DNA of 64,000 nucleotides. Origin: JAAZZY01 sp964612505. Lineage in GTDB: Bacteria > Chlamydiota > Chlamydiia > Chlamydiales > JAAZZY01. The stretch covers positions 347,542 to 411,541 of the forward strand of contig CAZTEX010000001.1 in NCBI GenBank assembly GCA_964612505.1, written 5' to 3'. Within the stretch, counting starts at the first letter, position 1, and each line of letters starts with the position of its first letter. The notes beneath the pieces are model-generated. The model did no database searches and was not told the origin of the DNA. It was given only the letters and a program-made list of their open reading frames with translations. Shown piece by piece: positions 36,469 to 45,314 of this stretch. A program made the translations under genes and the position numbers.

Positions 36469-36857
36469 CGTTTAGAGAATTGGAAACTCTTACGAGCACC
36501 GGCAAGACCGAACTTCTTACGTTCTTTCTTCCGCGGATCGCGTGTTAAAAATCCAATAGACTTAAGTTCTTGACGTCTTTCTTCTAATTCGATCACTAAA
36601 GCTCTAGAAACGCCTAGTCTTGTTGCGGTAGCTTGCGCTTCTAATCCGCCCCCTTTCACGCGAATCACGATATCATACTTTCCATTCAAATTAAATAATT
36701 TTAAAGGAGAGACAACAGTGACTTGTTGAAGAGCAAGTGGGAAATAGCTTTCAAACTCTCTACCATTGACTTTAATTTTACCTGTTCCTTTGCGAAGTCT
36801 CACTGAAGAGACTGCAGATTTGCGACGACCTATTCCGATAATTTCTTTTTCTTTCAT
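36465..36857 (-). CDS. rpsI: 30S ribosomal protein S9
   Basis: The 130 residues carry the S9 signature GIGRRKSAVSSVRLRKGTGK at the start and end with RKSFQFSKR, the basic tail that reaches the P-site tRNA. It is nine bases downstream of rplM, the usual L13-S9 pair. The 3' end overlaps yqgE by 4 bases. Confidence 0.98.
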   Translation of the reverse strand: MKEKEIIGIGRRKSAVSSVRLRKGTGKIKVNGREFESYFPLALQQVTVVSPLKLFNLNGKYDIVIRVKGGGLEAQATATRLGVSRALVIELEERRQELKSIGFLTRDPRKKERKKFGLAGARKSFQFSKR

Positions 36858-36866
36858 ATTTTACTC

Positions 36867-37310
36867 CTAAATTTCCACAGCGACAGGTTTTTGAGCATCT
36901 AAGTTATGTTGAGTTCCTGCAAATATTCTTAACTTTTTCATTTGGGCACGAGCTAATTTTGTTTTGGGCATCATTCCTTTAATAGCAAGCTCAAGAATAC
37001 GCGTTGGGCTACGCTCAAGCATTCTTCTAAAAGGAACTTCTCTAAGTCCACCGACATGACCTGTATAATAGCGGTAAATTTTTTGAGCTTCTTTAGCACC
37101 GGTTACAGCAATTTTTTCTGCATTAATAATCACTACGCCATCACCTGTATCTACGTTAGGAGTAAAAGTTGGCTTATGTTTCCCTCTGAGGATGTTGACA
37201 ATTTCAGAAGCAAACCGTCCAAGGTTTTTTCCTTCCGCATCTAGCAAGAACCAAAGCTTTTCAATCTCATTAGGTTTTGCCATGTAGGTCTTATTATTCT
37301 TTGTTATCAT
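36867..37310 (-). CDS. rplM: 50S ribosomal protein L13
   Basis: This 147-residue L13 contains WFLLDAEGKNLGRFASEI, VDTGDGVVIINAEKI and GHVGGLREVPFRRMLER. It is the first gene of the rplM-rpsI operon. GGAAGCGAT precedes the start; the L13 core begins about ten residues in. Confidence 0.97.
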   Translation of the reverse strand: MITKNNKTYMAKPNEIEKLWFLLDAEGKNLGRFASEIVNILRGKHKPTFTPNVDTGDGVVIINAEKIAVTGAKEAQKIYRYYTGHVGGLREVPFRRMLERSPTRILELAIKGMMPKTKLARAQMKKLRIFAGTQHNLDAQKPVAVEI

Positions 37311-37342
37311 ATCGCTTCCGCATGTAAAAATTTTTGACCAAG

Positions 37343-37372
37343 ATTTTATCGACTTTGACTAATTTTTGCCAA
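37343..37372 (-). promoter_or_regulatory. Promoter of rplM-rpsI
   Basis: On the minus strand TTGGCA (37367-37372) and TAAAAT (37343-37348) are 18 bases apart, about 30 bases before the rplM start. Confidence 0.5.
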
Positions 37373-37448
37373 GGTTTAAAATTAAAATTAGTTTGATAAA
37401 TTTTGTCATATAATAATTTGATCAAAATGCTTCTTTCAAGGCATAATT

Positions 37449-38732
37449 TTGCCCATTATGAATTCACCTATCACTGTTAATTGGCGTTCGTTGGTTTGTT
37501 ATGGAATTGCTGGGGCTTTTTCCGTCCAAAGCATTTTAAGCATAAAACGAGGCCTTGCAAGCTTTGCAAGCTCCTTTTGTGGCTCTACCCCTTTAAATAA
37601 TCGAATTAAACTAGCAAAAGAAAATAATCTTTTTACAGGACTGAAAATCGCTTGTATAGGAAACGATTCCTTAGCCGAGCGTATTTCACTACTGACAAAT
37701 GGGCTAGAAAATCTTGTGATAGGGGGCGTTTGTGGCCTGATTGCCTTTATTGTCTTTCAGAAAGGGACACTCGCCACGGCAAATACGCCACATATTACTC
37801 CCCCTCCCCCTGAAGAATTTTCATGGAAGGAACAAGCTCAGGCCTTTGAAGAGCTTTATTATAACCAATCAATGGCCTCTATAAATCAAAAAAAACATTT
37901 GCAGTTTTCTGAATTTGGCCGAAAATATGTTAAAGATCCAGAATGCGCCAGTTTGCTAGCCCAAGCCCCGAGTGAACCTGTTCCATTTGCCCTAGCAAGA
38001 AAAATTTATGACTGTATCTTTGATCACTTTCTAGCAGACATTTATAATAAAAAATATAGCAACTCCCCAGAGCTGACAGCCTTTTTTAACGATATTCAAA
38101 ACCCTGCTGCAGGAATTAGCATGTCCTCCTCGGCAAGCTTATCCCTTGCTTCGCCCTCTGAGGCACCTTCTCCTGCTCCTGAAGAAGCAAAGAAAATAAA
38201 AGCAGTTTTAGTTGAATTTACAGACAGTTATCTCCCAAGCCTCTATCAGCAAAACCTTCAAGAGCTATTAGATAACCAGTTTTATCCCCTAAAACAGATC
38301 TCTGAAAAAAGACTGGCTTACTACAAAGACGCACAGATGAAAAAAAGGTTTGGCCCATTTGAAATCCACCTTGACCAAATCTGTGATCAGGGCTACTTAA
38401 GCAACCACTCTTTAGCTTATCAACTTGAAGCAAAGCTCTGTGATGAATATAGAGAACATCAATCACAATTGGCGCTGATTCAAGCTTGTGAGAAAAAGCT
38501 AAACACATTGAGCCCTCAGTTTCATAGGACCAATGGCCGCGACGAAGTCTTTGAGCCGGCGATTAATCAAGTCATTAATGACTATCTGACCCATCGAGAT
38601 GTCCCAGGCTATGCAGAAAAACACTGGAGCTTACCTACAGAGTTACTAGAGTTTTTCATCGCTCAAAGACCCAATTTCATAGCATCTTCGACTCAAGGCA
38701 CTTTCAGAAGAAACTATAAGTGCTTAAGCTAA
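37449..38732 (+). CDS. Unknown protein with two N-terminal membrane segments
   Basis: The roughly 425-residue protein has two hydrophobic segments near the N-terminus (SLVCYGIAGAFSVQSIL and LVIGGVCGLIAFIVF) and a long soluble remainder. A Ser/Pro/Ala-rich linker lies in the middle (SMSSSASLSLASPSEAPSPA). AAGG at 37438-37441 fits a TTG start at 37449 (seven-base gap); the ATG at 37458 is the alternative. The paired helices early in the chain resemble inclusion-membrane proteins of chlamydiae, which is inference. No enzymatic motif seen. Confidence 0.55.
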   Translation: MPIMNSPITVNWRSLVCYGIAGAFSVQSILSIKRGLASFASSFCGSTPLNNRIKLAKENNLFTGLKIACIGNDSLAERISLLTNGLENLVIGGVCGLIAFIVFQKGTLATANTPHITPPPPEEFSWKEQAQAFEELYYNQSMASINQKKHLQFSEFGRKYVKDPECASLLAQAPSEPVPFALARKIYDCIFDHFLADIYNKKYSNSPELTAFFNDIQNPAAGISMSSSASLSLASPSEAPSPAPEEAKKIKAVLVEFTDSYLPSLYQQNLQELLDNQFYPLKQISEKRLAYYKDAQMKKRFGPFEIHLDQICDQGYLSNHSLAYQLEAKLCDEYREHQSQLALIQACEKKLNTLSPQFHRTNGRDEVFEPAINQVINDYLTHRDVPGYAEKHWSLPTELLEFFIAQRPNFIASSTQGTFRRNYKCLS

Positions 38733-38799
38733 AGCATATTACTAAAAAGTAGTTACATTCCATTATAAGATAACTTTGCCTTAAATTAAAAGAAAACAT

Positions 38800-38828
38800 T
38801 TGACATTTAAATACTTACGTGCTATTAT
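38800..38828 (+). promoter_or_regulatory. Near-consensus promoter with extended -10
   Basis: TTGACA (38800-38805), 17 bases, and TATTAT (38823-38828) preceded by TGC. It has the same architecture as the promoter at 15486. The ATG at 38862 is 33 bases downstream, the same distance as there. Confidence 0.7.
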
Positions 38829-38861
38829 TTATATAGATAGTAATAAGAATATAGGTGCCAA

Positions 38862-39722
38862 ATGGCTGCAGTGCAGACTTATCAAAGAGAATCAACGAAT
38901 AGCTTTAGAGCAATAACAAAGCCGAGCTCCCCTAGAGGAGGCTCTTCTGCATCTTCTTCTTTGCGATCAAGCCCTTCAATTCTCGGAAGCAGGACTGTAA
39001 CCAATCAAACATCCCTTCCTCCTACTTCTCTTTCAGCAAGGATCTCGAGTGCTTGGAGCCGTGTGAAGACCTATTTTTCCTCTTCTTTAGTCGCTAAATC
39101 TTTTACAAGGTTTGCACATTATATCTCTAAAGAAGCAAGGGAAGCAAGAGCTGTAAAAAGTATTTTTGACGCTGCTTTAAAAGAATGCGGCCTTTCAAAA
39201 TTAGCAATAAAAGAGCATTTTAACTCTACTTCAGGCGATCCCAAATTGTCTCGAGAACAAATTAAAGCTCAAGCAGTAAATTATGCTAATGAAAGGAAAA
39301 CTGCGGCTTGGCAAACAGTCGTTAATGCAGTTCAAACAAAATTTGACGAGTTAAACAAGAACGCTTCATTTCAGTTTTTAGAAAGTGATGAAAACTTATT
39401 TTTAAAGTATCTTGAACGCACAATAAATCGAAATCAATCAGACACCGAATTAACGAAACAAGTGGCTGAAGCAGTTAAATACTTAAAAAATGCTATTATA
39501 AATATTCAAAATCATCAAAGCACATATGGTCCCTACGGAGTCTCAAAACGAGATATTTATAACCGTTATTGTACACAATATGGTAGGGATCCATCTATTC
39601 ATACAATCTTGACAAAATATTTTAACGCAGCTGAAGCCAAAGCTATTAATCGATCAAGAGGTTTGCGTCCCACGGGTAATGGTAAAGCGACAGGGTTTGC
39701 TGAAAGACGGCAGAGTTGCTAA
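38862..39722 (+). CDS. Unknown protein with Ser-rich N-terminus
   Basis: This 286-residue protein begins with about 60 residues rich in Ser, Thr, Pro and Arg (KPSSPRGGSSASSSLRSS), as in many type III substrates, then becomes helical and basic. No membrane segment is obvious. A NYANERKTAAW stretch resembles NFAYERSAAW in the protein at 15548. A strong promoter lies upstream and a bidirectional terminator downstream, so the gene is monocistronic. Effector is the best guess; not demonstrated. Confidence 0.55.
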   Translation: MAAVQTYQRESTNSFRAITKPSSPRGGSSASSSLRSSPSILGSRTVTNQTSLPPTSLSARISSAWSRVKTYFSSSLVAKSFTRFAHYISKEAREARAVKSIFDAALKECGLSKLAIKEHFNSTSGDPKLSREQIKAQAVNYANERKTAAWQTVVNAVQTKFDELNKNASFQFLESDENLFLKYLERTINRNQSDTELTKQVAEAVKYLKNAIINIQNHQSTYGPYGVSKRDIYNRYCTQYGRDPSIHTILTKYFNAAEAKAINRSRGLRPTGNGKATGFAERRQSC

Positions 39723-39754
39723 GTATTGCACTCTTTAAAATGAGCATTAGATAA

Positions 39755-39786
39755 AAAAAAAGCCGCTGAATTCAGCGGCTTTTTTT
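39755..39786. terminator. Bidirectional intrinsic terminator
   Basis: A perfect palindrome: a run of A, then GCCGCTGAA and TTCAGCGGC, then a run of T. It lies between the convergent 286-residue gene and ftsH, and serves both strands (seven T on plus, nine on minus). Confidence 0.93.
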
Positions 39787-39812
39787 ATTGATAACGGGTT
39801 CACTTTTTAAGC

Positions 39813-42533
39813 TTAGTCAAGTGCTAGCTTGCCTGGTATTTTATTAGGCATTGGAGGCGGCGGCGGCTCTGTAGGAGCTAGCTTTTGCAGTTCGTCTGCT
39901 TTTTTCAGCTTGCTGCGTTTTTTATCCATGTTCCAGCTATTGCTCATAATATCGCGAATATCTTCTGCATCAAGCGTTTCAAACTCAATGAGCATATCTG
40001 TCATTAATTGCACTTGAGCTTTGTTCTCTTTAACAATATTCAAAGCGCGCAGATAAGCATCATCCATCATTTTTTTAACTTCTCGATCAATCACTTGCGC
40101 CGTTTCTTCAGAGTATTTTTTCTCATTACCACCCATACCTGGATAATATTGATTTGCCTGAGAATCATCTAAAGCGACATTGCCAAGATGCTCATTCATA
40201 CCCCATTCACAAATCATATTGCGAGCAATGTGAGTCGCTCTTTCAATATCATTTTTAGCACCTGAAGAAATGTCTCCGATAAAGACTTCTTCTGCAGCGC
40301 GTCCTGCTAGCAAAACAACTAGCTGATCATATAATTCTTTTTTCCACCAACTCACCCGGTTTTTCTCTGGTAAAAAGTGAGTCGCTCCTAAAGAAAAGCC
40401 TCTTGGAATAATAGTGACTTTATCAACCGGATCGGCATGTTCTACTTTAATAGCGGCAACAGCGTGACCCGATTCATGAATAGCTGTAGATTTCTTTTCT
40501 TGTTCAGAAAGTTCTAAACTTCTTCTTTCTTTTCCATAGCGCACTTTGTCGCAGGCCTCTGAAGCATCCGAAGCAGTGACTGCAGCTCTTCCCTTTCTAG
40601 AAGCAATGAGAGCGGCTTCATTGAGTAGGTTGGCTAAGTCTGCCCCTGCTGAACCTGCAGTTCCGCGAGCAATGGACATAAGATCCACAGAAGGATCTAA
40701 TTTAATTTTTCGAGCGTGCACTTTTAAAATCTCATAGCGCCCTCTAAGATCAGGTAGATCTACCACAATGCGGCGGTCAAAACGACCCGGTCTAAGAAGA
40801 GCTTTATCTAAAACATCGGCTCTATTTGTTGCGGCAATTAAAATAACCCCTTCATTGGAGTTAAATCCATCCATTTCTACAAGGAGCTGGTTTAGGGTTT
40901 GCTCTCTTTCATCATGGCCCCCTCCAATTCCTGCTCCGCGATGGCGACCAACAGCGTCGATCTCATCAATAAAGATGATACAAGGAGCATGCTTTTTAGC
41001 TTGATCAAACAGATCGCGAATACGGCTAGCCCCAACCCCTACGAACATCTCCACGAAATCAGATCCAGAGATTGAAAAGAAGGGTCTGTTTGCTTCACCA
41101 GCAATCGCTTTAGCAATTAAGGTTTTTCCCGTTCCTGGAGGTCCGATACAAAGCACTCCTTTAGGAATACGACCACCGAGCGCTGTAAATTTTTGAGGTG
41201 CTTTTAAGAAGTCGACAATTTCTTCAAGTTCTTCTTTAGCTTCATCAATTCCTGCTACATCATCAAAAGTCACTTTGCAGTCTGACTTATTAAGCATTTT
41301 TGCAGGAGACTTCCCAAAACTCATCGCGCTGTTTCCCATCCCTTTCATCTGACGAGAGAAAATAAACCAAAGTAAAAGAACGACTAAAATGACGGGAAGG
41401 AAGCTAAATATATAGCTAAAATAGTTGGGTGTTGGTTCTTCACTTTTAAAGGTACGTTCTAAGACCGTGTTGCGAGGTTGATCTGGCACTTTGAATGCAT
41501 AACCTTTATTAGCCGGGAAACCTTCCCATTCTTGCTTGGCGTTGGCAAACCAGTGACTATAAACTTCAGGATCTTGTTTTTCTAAAGCTTTTGTTGAAAG
41601 CTCTTTATCATTAAAAAACCAAATAGCATTGGCTACTGGTTGACGGGCTTTGTCGAGCTGCTCTTGGTTTTCAAGCAGTTCTGAATTATAAATGTTAAAT
41701 TGATCCAGCTCTTCTTTGTAGGCGCGAACACTGCGCAATTGAGATAGATGTGTATGATTTTCAAACTGATTGAGTTGGGCTGAAATATTTTTCAACTGCG
41801 TCAAAGAACCGAGATAGACATTCATTTGCTCTGCAGTCGAAGAGCCTTGAACGGCCAGCAATTGATCACTTAAAGATTTGAGCTGCTGCTTCATGGAATC
41901 GCTGCCGATTCCTAAAATTGGCGATCGATAGTTTTGAATCAAGGTAGCTAACTCTGAACCATAGATTGCAACCTGATCTCCATTAGTGACATCTAATTTT
42001 TTTGCTTTCATTTCAAGGTCGATCAAACTTGGCACATCACGATCTGAAAGATTTTGGATCACAATTCTATTAACGCGCTCTGGGCTATCATAAATTCCCC
42101 CGATAACGACATATCCACCGTTAGGAATAGCAACACCAGAAATTTTTAAGAACCAATCTGCAGCATCGCGAACCCTCTGCTCTTGAACTCCAAGCTCCCC
42201 CACAATTCGATTTTGCTCACTCGTCAATTCATGGTTGGTATTTAGTAGTTCTAAAAAGCGGTAGCGAGCTTTACCTTCAGGAGTTTCTGAAGATCTAAAC
42301 TTCCCACTAAAGGTCACTGAATTATCATTTAGAGATGTTTTTCGGTTCTCTTCTGGATGAATCAAGTTTAAGTTAGTAAGGTGTTCAAGCTGATGGCTAA
42401 AAGAAACTTTAGCCGTTTTTTGATTTGTAAAGTTCTGAATAACAAACACAATAAAAATAGCAGCCAAAATAAAAAGAAAAAAACTGCCAGGAAACGATTT
42501 TTTGGGACTATTATTGTTATTATTATCTGCCAT
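39813..42533 (-). CDS. ftsH: ATP-dependent zinc metalloprotease FtsH
   Basis: FtsH degrades misfolded and regulatory membrane proteins. An N-terminal membrane segment (SFFLFILAAIFIVFVIQNF) and a second (FLPVILVVLLLWFIF, around residue 380) bound an unusually large periplasmic region of about 340 residues, which gives the 906-residue chlamydial-type length. The AAA module has Walker A GPPGTGKT (464-471), Walker B IIFIDEIDAVGRHRG and the second region of homology ATNRADVLDKALLRPGRFDR. The zinc site HESGH is at 686-690. It lies downstream of tilS, a conserved neighbour. Confidence 0.97.
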   Translation of the reverse strand: MADNNNNNSPKKSFPGSFFLFILAAIFIVFVIQNFTNQKTAKVSFSHQLEHLTNLNLIHPEENRKTSLNDNSVTFSGKFRSSETPEGKARYRFLELLNTNHELTSEQNRIVGELGVQEQRVRDAADWFLKISGVAIPNGGYVVIGGIYDSPERVNRIVIQNLSDRDVPSLIDLEMKAKKLDVTNGDQVAIYGSELATLIQNYRSPILGIGSDSMKQQLKSLSDQLLAVQGSSTAEQMNVYLGSLTQLKNISAQLNQFENHTHLSQLRSVRAYKEELDQFNIYNSELLENQEQLDKARQPVANAIWFFNDKELSTKALEKQDPEVYSHWFANAKQEWEGFPANKGYAFKVPDQPRNTVLERTFKSEEPTPNYFSYIFSFLPVILVVLLLWFIFSRQMKGMGNSAMSFGKSPAKMLNKSDCKVTFDDVAGIDEAKEELEEIVDFLKAPQKFTALGGRIPKGVLCIGPPGTGKTLIAKAIAGEANRPFFSISGSDFVEMFVGVGASRIRDLFDQAKKHAPCIIFIDEIDAVGRHRGAGIGGGHDEREQTLNQLLVEMDGFNSNEGVILIAATNRADVLDKALLRPGRFDRRIVVDLPDLRGRYEILKVHARKIKLDPSVDLMSIARGTAGSAGADLANLLNEAALIASRKGRAAVTASDASEACDKVRYGKERRSLELSEQEKKSTAIHESGHAVAAIKVEHADPVDKVTIIPRGFSLGATHFLPEKNRVSWWKKELYDQLVVLLAGRAAEEVFIGDISSGAKNDIERATHIARNMICEWGMNEHLGNVALDDSQANQYYPGMGGNEKKYSEETAQVIDREVKKMMDDAYLRALNIVKENKAQVQLMTDMLIEFETLDAEDIRDIMSNSWNMDKKRSKLKKADELQKLAPTEPPPPPMPNKIPGKLALD

Positions 42534-42725
42534 AATTCTCTTTGGTGGTAATGTAAGTCTTCCTAAAATTTAGCTATCTCGCACTCTTAATTATTAGTCA
42601 AGAGTACTCTTCTTTCTTGGTAAAAAAACCAACTAGCCAAGAGAACTTTGGTAATCTCTTAATTTTGTGAAACTTATGTTTTCTAGAGGTCTAAAACTTC
42701 ATTATGTCAAAGAAATAAAAGAATT

Positions 42726-44051
42726 TCAATCATTTTTCATACTTAAAAAGATGTTTAGATAAGCTTTTGACTTCAAAGAGACTCTGTTTTGACTTAAAAA
42801 TTCAAATACATGTCCTTCTTTGCCAATTACAGGAACCCTTTCTAACAAAATTGAAGGAATTTTTTTTGCGTTTAAAAACTGACTCATTGTTTTAGATGTT
42901 TGCCAAGCTTTGTCTTGACCAGGAAGGGAGTAACGAAGAACGTATTCATCTTCAGGAACTTGAATAAAAATTAGCCCTTTATTTAAAAATATTGTTTTCC
43001 AATCAGAAAAACTGTTTTGCCATTGCTCGGTTTTCTCAACAACGACCTTCCAAAGACCTAACTCAAACTCCCCTACTTTTAAGACAACCTCTTGATTTGA
43101 AGGTTTTTCGATTGTTTTTAAAATCAAAAGTCTTCCTCGATCAATATATAATGTTTTGGATCCGGCTAGAAATTTTTTATTAGCCACCTTTTCATCCAGC
43201 AATCTCTGAATTTTATGAAGGCTATCTCTGCTGACTGCCAGCTGCTCTCTATGAAAAGTCATTTTGAGAATATAAAGGTATTCTAGCTTGTGCAAAGGGG
43301 CTATTGTAAAATCTAAGAGGGTTCCAAAAGAGGAGGAGTGCTCTAAGATTTTCCCCCGAGTTTGCTCCATTAAATAATCCCCAAGGAGTTCTGAATTTTC
43401 AGCCAGAGCATGAAGACTAGAGCGAATATTTTTTTGCAAAGATTGCTCTAAAAAAGGCAATATTTGCATTCGCATTCTAGAACGTAAGTTGCTTTGATCT
43501 TCATTGGTCGGATCTAAAATAGGTCGGAGGTTATTTTCTTCAATATACTTTAAAAGAGTACTTTTCAAAACAGTTAAAAGGGGGCGCCAAACCACCATCT
43601 TTTCCCGTTGACTCACCGCTCGAATGGGTGATAGCTGGGTTAAAAAAGCCCCCTCCAAAACACGTTTTAGAGTCGTTTCTTCTAAATCGTTTTGATGATG
43701 GGCCAAAACAAGGGCTTGATATTTTTTTTGATCAAACAGTTCTGAAAAGAATTGGTAGCGCTCTTGGCGAAAATAATCTTCAAGATTATTTTGTGGAAGC
43801 TGAGAAAGTCGCTTGAGATAAAAGGGGATTTTTCTTTCCGCAGCCCACTCTTTAAGCATGAGAGCTTCGCGCGCACTTTCGGCTCGATAACCATGATCTA
43901 AATGGGCAAGTTCTATTGGAACTCCCATTTCTAGTAGCACTGAGGTTAAGGCTAAAGAATCAGGTCCTCCAGAAAACCCAATCAGAAGAGGCCCTTTCTT
44001 TTGAAGCTGCCCCTCTAGGAAATATTTTACTGCTTTTTTGATCTCGTTCAT
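42726..44051 (-). CDS. tilS: tRNA(Ile)-lysidine synthase
   Basis: TilS modifies cytidine 34 of the CAU-anticodon isoleucine tRNA with lysine so that it reads AUA. The PP-loop is GFSGGPDSLAL near residue 25; AHLDHGYRAES and LVLAHHQNDLEETTLKR follow, and a C-terminal TilS domain is present. The frame extends to 44090, but the MNEIKKAVKYF start at 44051 fits the family and places a TATAAT six bases upstream, so the message may be leaderless. Divergent from lptF. Confidence 0.93.
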   Translation of the reverse strand: MNEIKKAVKYFLEGQLQKKGPLLIGFSGGPDSLALTSVLLEMGVPIELAHLDHGYRAESAREALMLKEWAAERKIPFYLKRLSQLPQNNLEDYFRQERYQFFSELFDQKKYQALVLAHHQNDLEETTLKRVLEGAFLTQLSPIRAVSQREKMVVWRPLLTVLKSTLLKYIEENNLRPILDPTNEDQSNLRSRMRMQILPFLEQSLQKNIRSSLHALAENSELLGDYLMEQTRGKILEHSSSFGTLLDFTIAPLHKLEYLYILKMTFHREQLAVSRDSLHKIQRLLDEKVANKKFLAGSKTLYIDRGRLLILKTIEKPSNQEVVLKVGEFELGLWKVVVEKTEQWQNSFSDWKTIFLNKGLIFIQVPEDEYVLRYSLPGQDKAWQTSKTMSQFLNAKKIPSILLERVPVIGKEGHVFEFLSQNRVSLKSKAYLNIFLSMKND

Positions 44052-44057
44052 ATTGAA

Positions 44058-44086
44058 ATTATACAAAAACAAGAGGGCATTATAAA
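44058..44086 (-). promoter_or_regulatory. tilS promoter abutting the start codon
   Basis: On the minus strand TTTATA (44081-44086) and a perfect TATAAT (44058-44063) are 17 bases apart. The -10 ends six bases before the ATG at 44051, the same spacing as at 32553-32565. Confidence 0.5.
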
Positions 44087-44106
44087 CCAATAATTTAGCT
44101 AATCAC

Positions 44107-44135
44107 AAGACATTTACTCTTTTTTGCCATATAGT
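44107..44135 (+). promoter_or_regulatory. Possible lptF-lptG promoter
   Basis: AAGACA (44107-44112), 17 bases and TATAGT (44130-44135), about 36 bases before the lptF ATG. Confidence 0.35.
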
Positions 44136-44171
44136 GTGGTGAAATTTTGATTTGAAAAGTAGCAACCCTTT

Positions 44172-45314
44172 ATGCCCATTATCTGGAGATATATCTATAA
44201 GCAATTTTTCAAAGTTTTTCTATTAACTACTGTATCTTTTATTTTTATTTTACTCGTCACAAGGCTAAAAGAAATTGCCAGGTTTATTTCTCTTTGTCCT
44301 CAGCCAAAATATGTCTTTGCTTTTATCTTCAATATCATCCCCTATATTTTGCCTATTGCTCTGCCCATTGCTTCTCTTTTATCTGCTATTGTTCTTTTTC
44401 AAAAACTATCCAGGTCTCATGAGCTCACAGCCCTGCGCTGCGCAGGCTACAGCCTGTTTTCAATTATGTTTCCGGTTTTAGCTGTTTCGCTCTTTTTTTC
44501 ACTGGTCAACTTTTTTATTGTTTCTGAGCTTACTAGCTACAGCCAAGTTTTTTCTCGTCGCATGATCAATGAGCTTATTACAACCAACCCTTTTTTTATG
44601 CTGGAGCATCGAAATAAATTAAAAAAGAAAGATCTCTTTGTCGATATGACTATTGAAGAAAGGGGACGCTCGGCCAAAAATTTGATTATCATCACACCCG
44701 ATCGAGAAAATAAAAGACTCAACCTAATGTCTATTGATCGTCTTAAAATTGATGAAGGACAGCTCTATGCCCCTAGCCTACATTTAGTCTCAATAGTTGA
44801 GGCTGAAAAAGGATCTGACCATGATCATTTAATCATTGAAAATGAAGCCAACGTTCAAGCAACGGCTTCTGATTTAACAAAAATTATGCATCATTCTTTT
44901 TTGCATTTGCAACCTCATCACTTAACCATGCCCTACCTCTATATTACATTAGAAAATAAAAAACTGGAGCTTCAGCGATTACTAACCTTAAACGAACCTG
45001 TTAAGCAAAAGAAAGTAACTCGTGAAATTGCGGATCTAAATTCTGAGATTATTCGCAGGCTTTCTATTGGCCTTGCTGTTTTCACCTTCACACTCATTGG
45101 CATAAGTTACTCCACAGAAATTGGTAGAAATCGCAAAAAGAAAAACTTAGTAATCATGACCGCTTTGACTATTTTTGGGTTGCTTTGCTTTTTTATCGGA
45201 AAAATATTTCATACTTATTTTTGGCTAGCGACATTAATCTATTTAATACCCCATCTAATCTCGATATTTTTTTCTTGCACCAACCTTTCAAAGATCATGA
45301 GAGGTATTGAATGA
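44172..45314 (+). CDS. lptF: LPS export permease, LptF/YjgP family
   Basis: This 380-residue protein has the LptF/LptG layout: a first helix after IWRYIYKQFFKVFLLTT, two more N-terminal helices (FAFIFNIIPYILPIALPIAS), a periplasmic beta-jellyroll region (about 120-260), and three C-terminal helices. The partner gene lptG overlaps by 4 bases. Together with LptB they extract lipopolysaccharide from the inner membrane. Which of the two is LptF and which LptG is decided by order and is less certain. Confidence 0.82.
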   Translation: MPIIWRYIYKQFFKVFLLTTVSFIFILLVTRLKEIARFISLCPQPKYVFAFIFNIIPYILPIALPIASLLSAIVLFQKLSRSHELTALRCAGYSLFSIMFPVLAVSLFFSLVNFFIVSELTSYSQVFSRRMINELITTNPFFMLEHRNKLKKKDLFVDMTIEERGRSAKNLIIITPDRENKRLNLMSIDRLKIDEGQLYAPSLHLVSIVEAEKGSDHDHLIIENEANVQATASDLTKIMHHSFLHLQPHHLTMPYLYITLENKKLELQRLLTLNEPVKQKKVTREIADLNSEIIRRLSIGLAVFTFTLIGISYSTEIGRNRKKKNLVIMTALTIFGLLCFFIGKIFHTYFWLATLIYLIPHLISIFFSCTNLSKIMRGIE

